Origin: Serinicoccus hydrothermalis
GTDB taxonomy: Bacteria; Actinomycetota; Actinomycetes; Actinomycetales; Dermatophilaceae
Reading direction: 5' to 3'
Assembly: GCF_001685415.1 (NCBI RefSeq)
Contig: NZ_CP014989.1
Location: 2,666,001 to 2,730,000, forward strand
DNA: 64,000 bases
Below the pieces are notes generated by a model. The model was not told the DNA's origin and searched no databases. It saw nothing but the letters and a program-made list of their open reading frames with translations. The position numbers were made by a program, and so were the translations under genes. Below, piece after piece: positions 1 through 7,248 of this stretch (positions are counted from its first letter, which is position 1; each line of letters begins with the position of its first letter).

Positions 1-87
1 CACCCATCCCGAGCGCAGGGCAGCGAGAACGAACTCCTCCTCGACCTCGGTGATGTCAGCCTTGGAGAGGTGGATCCGATCGGTCAC
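1..87 (-). CDS. DegT/DnrJ/EryC1-type aminotransferase, N-terminal fragment
   Basis: Only the first 29 codons are inside the window; the gene continues off the left edge. It opens with a GTG whose last two bases belong to the TGA of the dehydratase gene (GTGA overlap), so the two are translationally coupled. The visible residues contain an IHLSKADIT stretch, acidic residues and a final ALRSGWV, the usual opening of the sugar aminotransferase family (PglE, perosamine synthase, ArnB), PLP enzymes that aminate 4-keto sugars. Coupling to a 4,6-dehydratase, which makes such a keto sugar, supports this. The PLP lysine is outside the window, so the assignment rests on the N-terminus and context. Confidence 0.7.
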   Translation of the reverse strand, partial: MTDRIHLSKADITEVEEEFVLAALRSGWV

Positions 88-1913
88 TCCGCAGGCTCCA
101 GGGCGGTCGTGGGTGAGTTCTCGACGTGCGCAGCAAGCCACGCCGCAGCCTGGTCCGCCGTGCTGAAGGAGCGTGGGCGCACCAGTTCTGGCGCGATGCG
201 CGGGACGTTCACTGCCGTGATCAGCGAGTGCTCGGTCTCGCGGAACACCTCGCCGTCGGTGAAGAGCACCTCGCTCAGCTTCTCGCCGGGGCGCAGCCCG
301 GTGAAGCGGATCTCGATGTCCTTGCCCGAGGTGCGGATCAGGTCGCGTGCGACGTCGACGATCTTGACCGGGGTGCCCATGTCGAGGACCAGCACGTCCC
401 CGTCGCGGCCGATCGCACCGGCCTGGAGGACCAGCTGGGAGGCCTCGGGGATGAGCATGAAGTAGCGCTCCACGTCCTGGTGCGTCACCGTCACCGGACC
501 GCCCTGGCGGATCTGCTCGGTGAACGCGGGGATGACCGAGCCGCGCGACCCGAGCACGTTGCCGAAGCGGACGGAGACGTAGCGCCCCGGCTCGCGGTGG
601 GCGAACTCGGCCGTCAGCCGCTCCGCCATCCGCTTGCTGGTGCCCAGGACCGAGGTCGGGCTGGCGGCCTTGTCGGTGGAGATGTTGACGAAGGTCCCCA
701 CACCGTTCTGCGCAGCGGCGTGCAGCACGTTGAGGGTGCCGAGCACGTTGGTCTGCCACGCCTCCTTGGGGTAGCGCTCCAGCAGGCTCAGGTGCTTGAG
801 CGCAGCCGCGTGGAAGACCACGTCCGGCTTGCAGGTGGCGAACTGTGTCTCGAGGTTCTCTGCGTCGCGGATGTCTGCCAGCAGCAGGTCTTCTCCCTCG
901 AGTAGTCCACGGCCCGTGAGGGTCAGCTGCACGGCGTGCAGCGCCGATTCGTCTCGGTCGAGCATGACCAGTCGGCCAGGGTCGAACTTCGCGATCTGTC
1001 GGCAGAGCTCCGAACCGATCGACCCGCCGGCTCCGGTCACGAGCACCACTTTGCCGGTGAGGTGCTCGGAGATCGCCTCCTGGTCGAGCTCGACCGCTCG
1101 GCGGCCAAGGAGATCCTCCAGATTGATGTCCCGAAGGTCGATGGCCTGAGGGTCGGTCTGACGCAACCAATCTTCGATGGGGGGCAGCACCTGCACCTTC
1201 AGCCCGAGATCGCGGGCGTGGCGCTGGACGTCACGGAGGAGTTCGGGGGTGGCGTGGGGGACGGCGACCGCCAGATAGGTGGCCTTGGTCTTGTCCATCG
1301 CCCAGGCGAGCCTGGCGAAAACCCCGACCACCGGGACGCCCTCGATCTTCAGACGCCGCTTGCTGCGGTCGTCGTCGAGAAGCGCCACCGGGGTGAACTG
1401 GGAGCGGTCGTCATGGAGCATGTTGTGCACCAGGCGGCGTCCGGCCAGACCGGCGCCGAAGACGATGACGCGCTCACCGTCCGGGTTCTTGCTTACCAGT
1501 CGGGATCGGTAGGTCCGCACGAGGAAGCGCGACGCGAGCATGAAGACGATGGCCAACGCTGGCGCGAGGAGTGCCGTCGAGCGAGGGAGGAAGATCGCAG
1601 GTGTTGTCCACGAGATCGCGATGAGCAGCAGGGCGGCGATCCCGGCCGTCTTCATCAGTGCAGTGATCTCGTCGAAGCTGCCGCGCATGTGCTTCACCAT
1701 GTAGGGGCCGGTCGCGACACCGACTGCGGCATGCAGACTTGCGGCGACTCCCATCGCCAACCAGAGGTTGCGGTCCGCCAGCACTGCGGGGTCGAATCTC
1801 AGCCGGGTCCAGATCGTGATGGCGACGGCCACAGCCCAGCACGACCCGTCAGACACCAACCAGAACGTGCGGATAGCAACTTCACGGAAATTCTTCCGGG
1901 GGGCGTTCGGCAT
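84..1913 (-). CDS. Membrane-anchored nucleotide-sugar 4,6-dehydratase (PglF/CapD/FlaA1 family)
   Basis: A 609-residue protein of the polysaccharide-biosynthesis CapD/PglF/WbpM family, which converts UDP-GlcNAc or a related sugar to the 4-keto-6-deoxy form. The N-terminal ~130 residues carry about four hydrophobic segments. A CoA-binding-like Rossmann domain follows (GAGLAG near 153-158), then the catalytic SDR domain with NAD-binding GAGGSIGSE at about 294-302 and the active-site STDKA at about 412-416, followed by a conserved SKR. Length and order match full-size membrane members. It overlaps a downstream aminotransferase start, as in bacillosamine-type pathways, suggesting surface polysaccharide or glycoprotein sugar synthesis at the inner membrane. 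The exact sugar is not determinable. Confidence 0.88.
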   Translation of the reverse strand: MPNAPRKNFREVAIRTFWLVSDGSCWAVAVAITIWTRLRFDPAVLADRNLWLAMGVAASLHAAVGVATGPYMVKHMRGSFDEITALMKTAGIAALLLIAISWTTPAIFLPRSTALLAPALAIVFMLASRFLVRTYRSRLVSKNPDGERVIVFGAGLAGRRLVHNMLHDDRSQFTPVALLDDDRSKRRLKIEGVPVVGVFARLAWAMDKTKATYLAVAVPHATPELLRDVQRHARDLGLKVQVLPPIEDWLRQTDPQAIDLRDINLEDLLGRRAVELDQEAISEHLTGKVVLVTGAGGSIGSELCRQIAKFDPGRLVMLDRDESALHAVQLTLTGRGLLEGEDLLLADIRDAENLETQFATCKPDVVFHAAALKHLSLLERYPKEAWQTNVLGTLNVLHAAAQNGVGTFVNISTDKAASPTSVLGTSKRMAERLTAEFAHREPGRYVSVRFGNVLGSRGSVIPAFTEQIRQGGPVTVTHQDVERYFMLIPEASQLVLQAGAIGRDGDVLVLDMGTPVKIVDVARDLIRTSGKDIEIRFTGLRPGEKLSEVLFTDGEVFRETEHSLITAVNVPRIAPELVRPRSFSTADQAAAWLAAHVENSPTTALEPAE

Positions 1914-2046
1914 CGCGACTCTCCGAGAGAAATGACTGGGACGCGCGGCAGTATGCGTTAAAAGCTGAGGTCAGTGCAACTGCGGTTTCGCCGCGGCACC
2001 TGTTTGCCGTCGGGCGCGGCACAAACTGAATGAATGACCAAGAAAA

Positions 2047-2074
2047 GGTCAAGTCATGGTCAAGAATTGGTCAA
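2047..2074. promoter_or_regulatory. Three GGTCAA direct repeats at 11-bp spacing
   Basis: GGTCAA begins at 2047, 2058 and 2069, exactly 11 bp apart, in an unusually A+T-rich stretch between the start of the dehydratase gene (1913, minus strand) and the end of the DUF4235 gene. Read on the minus strand each copy is TTGACC, a good -35 half. The helical spacing suggests a tandem operator or promoter for the minus-strand sugar operon. No bound factor can be named. The rest of 1914-2070 shows no coding signal. Confidence 0.4.
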
Positions 2075-2352
2075 TTCGTCGCGTCCGCGATCTGCTCGGA
2101 GGTCCGACGGCTCGCTCTGGATATCACCCGGCTGGACTCGCGGTTGGCCAGCATCCGCGCCAGCCCGACGAGCGCTCCGGAGAGCACCGCGAAGGCCACC
2201 GCCTCCTTGAGGTCGATGTCCGGATCCTCTGGGTTGGTCGGCGAGTCGTTGCCGGTGACGAACTTCCACGTACCGTCCGTGGCCTTGCGCGCGATGGAGC
2301 TGGCCGCGATGACGGCACCGACGGTCAGGAGCTTGGCGACGAGATTGCCCAT
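2071..2352 (-). CDS. DUF4235 family small membrane protein
   Basis: A 93-residue protein. I chose the internal ATG at 2352, which gives the family-typical N-terminus MGNLVAKLLTVG and has an AGGA-type site upstream; a longer reading from 2385 adds 11 atypical residues. The TDGTWKFVTG motif, the run of Asp/Pro residues near the middle and the EAVAFAVLSGALVGLARML helix are typical of DUF4235, a family of small actinobacterial membrane proteins of unknown function. One N-terminal and one C-terminal hydrophobic segment are visible. It is a single gene, convergent with nothing, and lies between two unrelated loci. Confidence 0.8.
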   Translation of the reverse strand: MGNLVAKLLTVGAVIAASSIARKATDGTWKFVTGNDSPTNPEDPDIDLKEAVAFAVLSGALVGLARMLANRESSRVISRASRRTSEQIADATN

Positions 2353-2415
2353 ACCGGGATCCTGCCATACCCGCGTGCGGCCCACCTCGCGGGCCGGACC
2401 TCCTGCCCCTCACCC

Positions 2416-2471
2416 TGCGGGGTGAATTCTGCGGGGCGAATTCTTGTGCGACCGGTCGGTGTTGCTATGGT
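2416..2471 (+). promoter_or_regulatory. Promoter with adjacent 14-bp tandem repeat
   Basis: Two adjacent 14-bp copies (TGCGGGGTGAATTC at 2416-2429 and TGCGGGGCGAATTC at 2430-2443) abut a possible -35 TTGTGC (2444-2449). A possible -10 TATGGT lies at 2466-2471, a 16-bp spacer. The repeats could be an operator. Transcription would begin near 2478, directly before a terminator-like hairpin. Confidence 0.45.
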
Positions 2472-2484
2472 GTGGCTTTCTCAT

Positions 2485-2515
2485 CCCCTGGCAGCGCTGC
2501 CAGGGGTAACTTTTT
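2485..2515 (+). terminator. Terminator-like hairpin with T-tract in a leader
   Basis: A perfect 22-bp palindrome (2485-2506, arms CCCCTGGCAG/CTGCCAGGGG) is followed four bases later by five Ts (2511-2515). It has intrinsic-terminator form but lies only a few bases after the probable transcription start and about 50 bp before the next gene, so it may be an attenuator or end a very short RNA. Confidence 0.55.
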
Positions 2516-2565
2516 CCGCCCCTCAACCGCACGCGACCCCCACCCGAGAGGAAGACCGCCGAACT

Positions 2566-2820
2566 ATGTCGTTCGAGCTGCCAGGCTGGGTCGTCCTGCT
2601 GCTGTGGATCCTGCTGGCCCTCGCCGGGCTCGCGATCCTCGTGGGCAGCACCCGAGGAACGCTGCGCGGGATGGACGTGGTGCTCGGTCCTCCGGAGCGC
2701 GACGAGGAGCACGGGGACGGCGGGGAGCAGGGGAACGGTGGGGAGCGCGGGGACGGGGGCGACCGGGACGACGGTGATAGTGTCGGCGACGACCACGACA
2801 GGGGAGCGCCCGAGCGCTGA
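2566..2820 (+). CDS. Small membrane protein with acidic, glycine-rich tail
   Basis: An 84-residue protein starting at ATG 2566 behind a GAGAGGAAG ribosome-binding site. Residues about 7-28 form one hydrophobic helix (WVVLLLWILLALAGLAILVG). The last 40 residues are low-complexity Asp/Glu/Gly-rich with repeats such as GDGGEQ, GNGGER and GDGGDRDDG, so the tail is probably disordered. I recognise no family. Its stop codon lies inside the conserved CTGAGA of the TPP riboswitch, so the end of the gene overlaps the aptamer. It could be a gene fragment or a real leader-located gene; the clear ribosome-binding site and membrane helix favour a real protein. Confidence 0.5.
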   Translation: MSFELPGWVVLLLWILLALAGLAILVGSTRGTLRGMDVVLGPPERDEEHGDGGEQGNGGERGDGGDRDDGDSVGDDHDRGAPER

Positions 2821-2879
2821 GAGTGCGGCAACCCGCCGCAGACCCTCGAACCTGCACCGGCTAGCACCGGCGAAGGAAG
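2798..2879 (+). promoter_or_regulatory. TPP (THI-box) riboswitch upstream of thiB
   Basis: The stretch has the THI-box hallmarks in order: GGGGAGC (2801-2807), CTGAGAGT, a short G+C stem-loop, CAGACCCT, GAACCTG, CCGGCTAGCACCGG and a final GAAGGAAG. The last element contains the Shine-Dalgarno-like AGGAAG for thiB (ATG 2883), so translational control by sequestration is likely. Thiamine pyrophosphate binding would repress thiB. A near-copy lies at 12551-12632 before thiP. The 5' arm overlaps the preceding small gene. Confidence 0.9.
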
Positions 2880-2882
2880 TCG

Positions 2883-4070
2883 ATGAGGAGACGCATCGCC
2901 ATGACCTCGACCCGTACCCGACGGATCACCACCACCCTGGCCCTCACGGCCACCACTTTGACCCTCGCCTCCTGCACCCTCACCGGGGGCGGTGGGGACG
3001 AGGATGAGAGCGGGCCCACCGGCGCCACCGACGCGGCCACGGAGTCCGCGCCCGGCGAGGAGGACGGTGCGGACCAGACCGCGGCCGCCGCGCCCACGCC
3101 GGCGGACACCGGCACCGTGGTGCTCACCGCCCACGACTCGTTCTCCCTACCGGACGAGCTCGTCGCGGCCTTCGAGGCGGACACCGGCTACGACCTGGAG
3201 ATCCAGCTCGCCGGCGACGCCGGGCAGATGGCCAACCAGGTCGTCCTCACCGCCGGCAACCCCACCGCCGACGTCGTCTTCGGCATCGACACCACCTTCG
3301 CCAGCCGGGTCGTCGCCGCCGAGGCGCTGGAGGCATACCGCCCCGACGCGCTGCCCGAGTCCGCGACCGAGCACGACCTCACCGAGGGGGGCGAGGCATA
3401 CCTCACCCCCGTCGACTACGGCGACGTCTGCGTCAACATCGACACCGCGTGGTTCGCGAACGAGGGCATCGAGCCGCCGCAGACGCTGACCGACCTGACC
3501 GAGGAGCAGTACGAGGACCTCTTCGTCACCCCCGGCGCGAGCACCTCCAGCCCGGGCATGGCCTTCCTGCTGGCGACGGTCGGCGAGTTCGGGCCGGGGG
3601 AGTGGCAGGGCTACTGGAGCGACCTCATGGCCAACGGGGCCAAGGTCACGAGCGGCTGGACCGACGCCTACACGGTCGACTTCACCGCCGGCGGTGGCGA
3701 CGGCGACCGCCCGATCGTCCTGTCCTACGCCTCGAGCCCGCCCGCCACCATCCCCGACGGCGGCTTCGAGCCCACCACGCGCGCGCTGCTCGACACCTGC
3801 TTCCGCCAGGTGGAGTATGCCGGCGTCCTCGCTGGCACGGACAACCCCGAGGGTGCGCAGGCGGTCGTCGACTGGCTGGTCAGCCCGGCGGTGCAGGCGG
3901 CCATCCCCGACGCGATGTACGTCTACCCCGTCGACGACGAGGTCGCGCTGCCCGACCTGTGGGCCCAGTGGGCGCAGGTCGCCGAGGACCCGATCGTGGT
4001 CGCCCCCGGGCAGATCGAGGCCGAGCGAGAGACCTGGCTGCGGGAGTGGGCCGACATCGCCACCGGGTGA
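2883..4070 (+). CDS. thiB: Thiamine ABC transporter substrate-binding lipoprotein
   Basis: A 395-residue extracytoplasmic solute-binding protein of the ThiB/TbpA family. The start at 2883 sits behind the AGGAAG at the riboswitch end; ATG 2901 is an alternative. A basic N-terminus and hydrophobic segment lead to the lipobox LASC (Cys31), so it is a lipoprotein. A Gly/Asp/Glu-rich linker precedes the mature domain starting near TVVLTAHDSF. Family-typical stretches include FGIDTTFASRV, PVDYGDVCVN, SSPGMAFLLA and YASSPPATI. It binds thiamine or its phosphates for import by ThiPQ, encoded 8.5 kb downstream. The TPP riboswitch makes the role convincing. Confidence 0.92.
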   Translation: MRRRIAMTSTRTRRITTTLALTATTLTLASCTLTGGGGDEDESGPTGATDAATESAPGEEDGADQTAAAAPTPADTGTVVLTAHDSFSLPDELVAAFEADTGYDLEIQLAGDAGQMANQVVLTAGNPTADVVFGIDTTFASRVVAAEALEAYRPDALPESATEHDLTEGGEAYLTPVDYGDVCVNIDTAWFANEGIEPPQTLTDLTEEQYEDLFVTPGASTSSPGMAFLLATVGEFGPGEWQGYWSDLMANGAKVTSGWTDAYTVDFTAGGGDGDRPIVLSYASSPPATIPDGGFEPTTRALLDTCFRQVEYAGVLAGTDNPEGAQAVVDWLVSPAVQAAIPDAMYVYPVDDEVALPDLWAQWAQVAEDPIVVAPGQIEAERETWLREWADIATG

Positions 4071-4870
4071 GCGGCTCGGGGTCGCCGGCCGTACGGGCCG
4101 TGGCCTTCGACCTCGACGACACCCTCGCCCCCTCCAAGTCGCCCGTCCCCGAGGTCACCGCCACCGCGCTCAGCGAGCTGACCGCGGTGGTGCCGGTCTG
4201 CGTGATCTCCGGCGGCAGCTTCGAGCAGTTCCGCGAGCAGCTGCTGGCCCGGCTGCCGACCCCGGCCACCGGCTGGGGCGGTCTGCACCTCATGCCGACC
4301 TGTGGGACGAGGTACTACCGTCGCGCCGCCGGGGCGGCGGACTGGGCCCTGGTCGAGAGCCGTGAGCTGGACCCCGCCCGGCGGCGTCGGGCCGTGCACG
4401 TCGTGGAGGAGACGGCGCGCGAGCTCGGGTTGTGGGAGCCCGAGGACCGCGTGACAGGGGCACGCATCGAGGACAGGGGGTCGCAGGTGACCTTCTCGGC
4501 GCTGGGGCAGCAGGCCGCCATCGCCGACAAGCAGGCTTGGGACCCCGACGGCGCCCGCCGCACCCTGCTCGCCCGTCACCTGGCGCAGCGGCTGCCCGAC
4601 CTCGAGGTCCGCGTCGGGGGCTCGACCTCGGTCGACCTCACCGAGCGTGGGGTCGACAAGGCCTACGGCGTCGGTCGCTTCGCCCGCGAGGTCGGCGCCG
4701 ACCCTCGCGAGGTGCTCTTCGTCGGCGACCGGCTGGACCCGCTGGGCAACGACTACCCCGTGCTACGGCTCGGGGTCCAGGCCCGGCCCGTCGCCGACCA
4801 CCACGAGACCGTGCAGGTGCTGCGCGAGCTCCTGCAGCGGCTGCGTGGGACGTCGCCCGGCCGCGCCTGA
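4067..4870 (+). CDS. HAD-superfamily (IIB-like) hydrolase coupled to thiB
   Basis: A 267-residue protein starting with a GTG that overlaps the thiB stop (GTGA), so it is translated from the riboswitch-controlled mRNA. Motif I is FDLDDTLAPSK (DxD at about residues 15-17). The middle ISGGSFEQF carries motif II, and near the C-terminus GDRLDPLGNDYPV resembles motif IV of the phosphomannomutase/sucrose-phosphatase (HAD-IIB) group. Such enzymes are cytoplasmic phosphatases or phosphomutases acting on sugar phosphates. Co-transcription with thiB raises the possibility of a thiamine-related phosphate substrate. That is inference. Confidence 0.78.
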   Translation: MSGSGSPAVRAVAFDLDDTLAPSKSPVPEVTATALSELTAVVPVCVISGGSFEQFREQLLARLPTPATGWGGLHLMPTCGTRYYRRAAGAADWALVESRELDPARRRRAVHVVEETARELGLWEPEDRVTGARIEDRGSQVTFSALGQQAAIADKQAWDPDGARRTLLARHLAQRLPDLEVRVGGSTSVDLTERGVDKAYGVGRFAREVGADPREVLFVGDRLDPLGNDYPVLRLGVQARPVADHHETVQVLRELLQRLRGTSPGRA

Positions 4871-4897
4871 CCGTGCGGGTCGCTGCTCACCGGCACG

Positions 4898-4951
4898 GCC
4901 CCCGGCGCCGGCACGCCCCGAGCACGCCCCCGGCGCCGGCCGCCCCGAGCC
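4898..4951. repeat. Imperfect 28-bp tandem duplication between convergent genes
   Basis: Two adjacent units, beginning GCCCCCGGCGCCGG at 4898 and 4926, fill the gap between the converging HAD gene and glycosyltransferase operon. Each unit contains the self-complementary GGCGCC, so they may form hairpins acting as a bidirectional terminator. There is no T-tract. Confidence 0.45.
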
Positions 4952-4959
4952 CGCCACCC

Positions 4960-7248
4960 TCAGGGGTGCCGCTGCCGCCAGTGCTCGACGACCACGTCGG
5001 CGGGCACCGGCTCCACCCAGCGGCCGGGGAGGCCGAGGGTCGGCGCCGGTACCCCCTCCCACCGGGCCTCACCCTCGCGCCGGGTCGAGCGCACCCGCAC
5101 CCCGCTGTCCCGGCTGTCCCCCGCGTCGTCGAGATCCGCCCCGGGGGGCGCGCCGAGCGTGAGGTGCGCCGGACCGGGCGGCCAGGGCAGCCGCAGCACC
5201 GCCTCGGGGCGGGTCACCTCCACCACGGCGCGGCAGCGGGCGAGCACCCGCCCGGGTGGGTCCCCTCGGTGCACCCGGGGGTCCGGCGGCACCGGGGCCG
5301 GGTGCGGCACCCACACCCCGAGGTCGCCCAGCCGCAGCAGCGCCTCCACGACGACGACGAGCTGGCCGGGGGACCACGAGGCGCACCCCGGTCCCAGGAC
5401 GGCGACGACGTCGGGCTGGGTGTGGTGCCACCCACGACCACGGACGAGCGGGTGGGGTATGCGCTCGGCCAGCGCGGCGGTCTCGGCGTTCTTCAGCCGC
5501 GCGAGCCCCGCGGCGTCGCCCTCGTGTCGCCCCGCCAGGTCGGGACCGTCGTGCCAGGCGAGGGCAGCCGGCTCGTGGCGCAGCCGCGCCCCGGCGAGCC
5601 AGGCCCGCCAGGCCAGGTCCCAGTCCTCCCCGCCGTAGCCGGTCAGCGTCTCGTCGTAGCCGCCCACCGCCTCGAAGACGTCCCGGGAGATCGCGCTGAC
5701 CGCCCCGATCACGTAGCGGAACGAGGTGTCGTCGGCATCCCGGAGGTCGCGGGTCGCGGCATACCCCTCACGCAGCCACCCGGGCTCGGTCAGGCACGCC
5801 GACGGCGGCCAGTCCTGGTCCGTCCCGGCGCCGCCGAGCCGGGCGTGCCGACGGCGCCCCACCGCGAGGGTCGGGCCCTCCAGGCAGGCGCGCTGCAGCG
5901 TCGCCACGTAGTCGTCCTCCGGCGCGGTGTCGCCGTCGAGGAAGACGATCACCCGGCCCTGCGCCCGGGAGGCACCGAGGTTGCGTGCGGCGGCCAGGCG
6001 GAAGCCGAGGTCCGGCTGCCGGACGACGGTGACCGGCAGCCGCACCGGGCGCAGGACCGGCTCGGTGGGGGAGCCGTCGTCGGCAACCACCACCTCCAGC
6101 CCCCCGAGGACCCCGCGCTGGGCGTCCAGCCGGGCCAGGACGAGATCGAGCATCGGCTGGTCGCGGTAGTAGGGGACCACCACCGTGCACGCGGGACGGT
6201 CGGCCACCTCCCGCACCGCCCGCGCCGCCTCCGGCGAGGACGGACCCAGGGTGACCCCCCCGCCCAGCCAGGTGAGGTCGGGGTCGAGCAGCGCCGTGGT
6301 CACCGCCCGCGCCAGCCCTCCCGGCTCGACGAGCTGCACCGCGCCCGGCAGCCGGTGCGCCAGCTCGCTGGTGTAGCGCGAGCGGAGCACCAGGGGTCGC
6401 CTGCCCGCCGCCAGCCAGGTGGCGATGGACCCGGAGGCGGACACGTGCTGGTGCCCGGCCACCGGCACCGTCGCCGCGGCCAGCAGGCCGGGCAGCGCCT
6501 CGTCCGCCACCCACCCGGTCGTCGACCAGGACACCCCCGCCCGCCGGGCGCGGTCCGCCAGCAGGTCGGGAAGGTCCTCGTGGCCGCGGGATGCCCGCCC
6601 CAGGTTGCGTCCGACCACCGGCACGTGCCGGAGCGCCGGCTCCCGCGCCGCGGCCGCCGTCGCGTCGATCACCTGCTCCAGGCCCTTGCCCGGATAGAGG
6701 TAGCCCAGGGTCACCACGCTGCGCGGCCCGCCCGCCCTGGGCTCGACCGGAGGGGGGTCCGGCGTGACCGCGCCCGGCAGCGGGTCGACCGGCAGCGGGA
6801 CCACGTGGGTGCGGCGGTCCACGGCGTCGGCCACCAGGCCGCCCCGGGCGTGCCGGACGGCGGCGCGCAGCAGCAGCCGCTCGTGCTCGCTGGCCACGAC
6901 GACCGCGTCGGTCCCGGCGGCGAGCGCGGCATAGAGCCGCACCCGGTCGGCGCGCCACCGCCCGTCGCTGGCCTGCGGCAGGTCGTGCAGCACGACCGTG
7001 ACCCGTGCCGCGCCGGCGCAGGCACGGCGCCACGCGGGGAGAGCCCCGGCGGGCTGCCTCGCCAGCAGCCGGTCGGTCACCTGGGCCAGCACCGTCCTGC
7101 CGGCCAGCGCACCCTCGGGCAGGTCCTCCAGCGTGCCGGGCCGCAGCAGCTCGGCATCGCCCAGGTGCGGGTGCAGCGTCACCCCGTGCCGCACCACGCC
7201 GTGCTCGGCCGGGCCGGGCACGAGGTGGGCCAGGGTCAGGGGCGCCAT
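4960..7248 (-). CDS. Two-domain glycosyltransferase (GT-B-like plus GT2/GT-A)
   Basis: A 762-residue protein, last gene of a six-gene operon, starting inside the end of the WcbI-like gene (13-bp overlap). Residues about 1-345 resemble a retaining GT4-type GT-B fold (TLGYLYPGKGLEQVIDA, HVSASGSIATWLAAGRRPLV). Residues about 365-600 are a family-2 GT-A domain: CTVVVPYYRDQ, VVADDGSPTE, the metal-binding FLDGDTAPEDD, then a galactosyltransferase-type GGYDETLTGYGGEDWDL acceptor motif. The last ~150 residues are Pro/Arg/Gly-rich with no recognised fold. The fusion could add two successive sugars to one acceptor. No membrane segments are seen. Donor sugars are unknown. Confidence 0.82.
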   Translation of the reverse strand: MAPLTLAHLVPGPAEHGVVRHGVTLHPHLGDAELLRPGTLEDLPEGALAGRTVLAQVTDRLLARQPAGALPAWRRACAGAARVTVVLHDLPQASDGRWRADRVRLYAALAAGTDAVVVASEHERLLLRAAVRHARGGLVADAVDRRTHVVPLPVDPLPGAVTPDPPPVEPRAGGPRSVVTLGYLYPGKGLEQVIDATAAAAREPALRHVPVVGRNLGRASRGHEDLPDLLADRARRAGVSWSTTGWVADEALPGLLAAATVPVAGHQHVSASGSIATWLAAGRRPLVLRSRYTSELAHRLPGAVQLVEPGGLARAVTTALLDPDLTWLGGGVTLGPSSPEAARAVREVADRPACTVVVPYYRDQPMLDLVLARLDAQRGVLGGLEVVVADDGSPTEPVLRPVRLPVTVVRQPDLGFRLAAARNLGASRAQGRVIVFLDGDTAPEDDYVATLQRACLEGPTLAVGRRRHARLGGAGTDQDWPPSACLTEPGWLREGYAATRDLRDADDTSFRYVIGAVSAISRDVFEAVGGYDETLTGYGGEDWDLAWRAWLAGARLRHEPAALAWHDGPDLAGRHEGDAAGLARLKNAETAALAERIPHPLVRGRGWHHTQPDVVAVLGPGCASWSPGQLVVVVEALLRLGDLGVWVPHPAPVPPDPRVHRGDPPGRVLARCRAVVEVTRPEAVLRLPWPPGPAHLTLGAPPGADLDDAGDSRDSGVRVRSTRREGEARWEGVPAPTLGLPGRWVEPVPADVVVEHWRQRHP

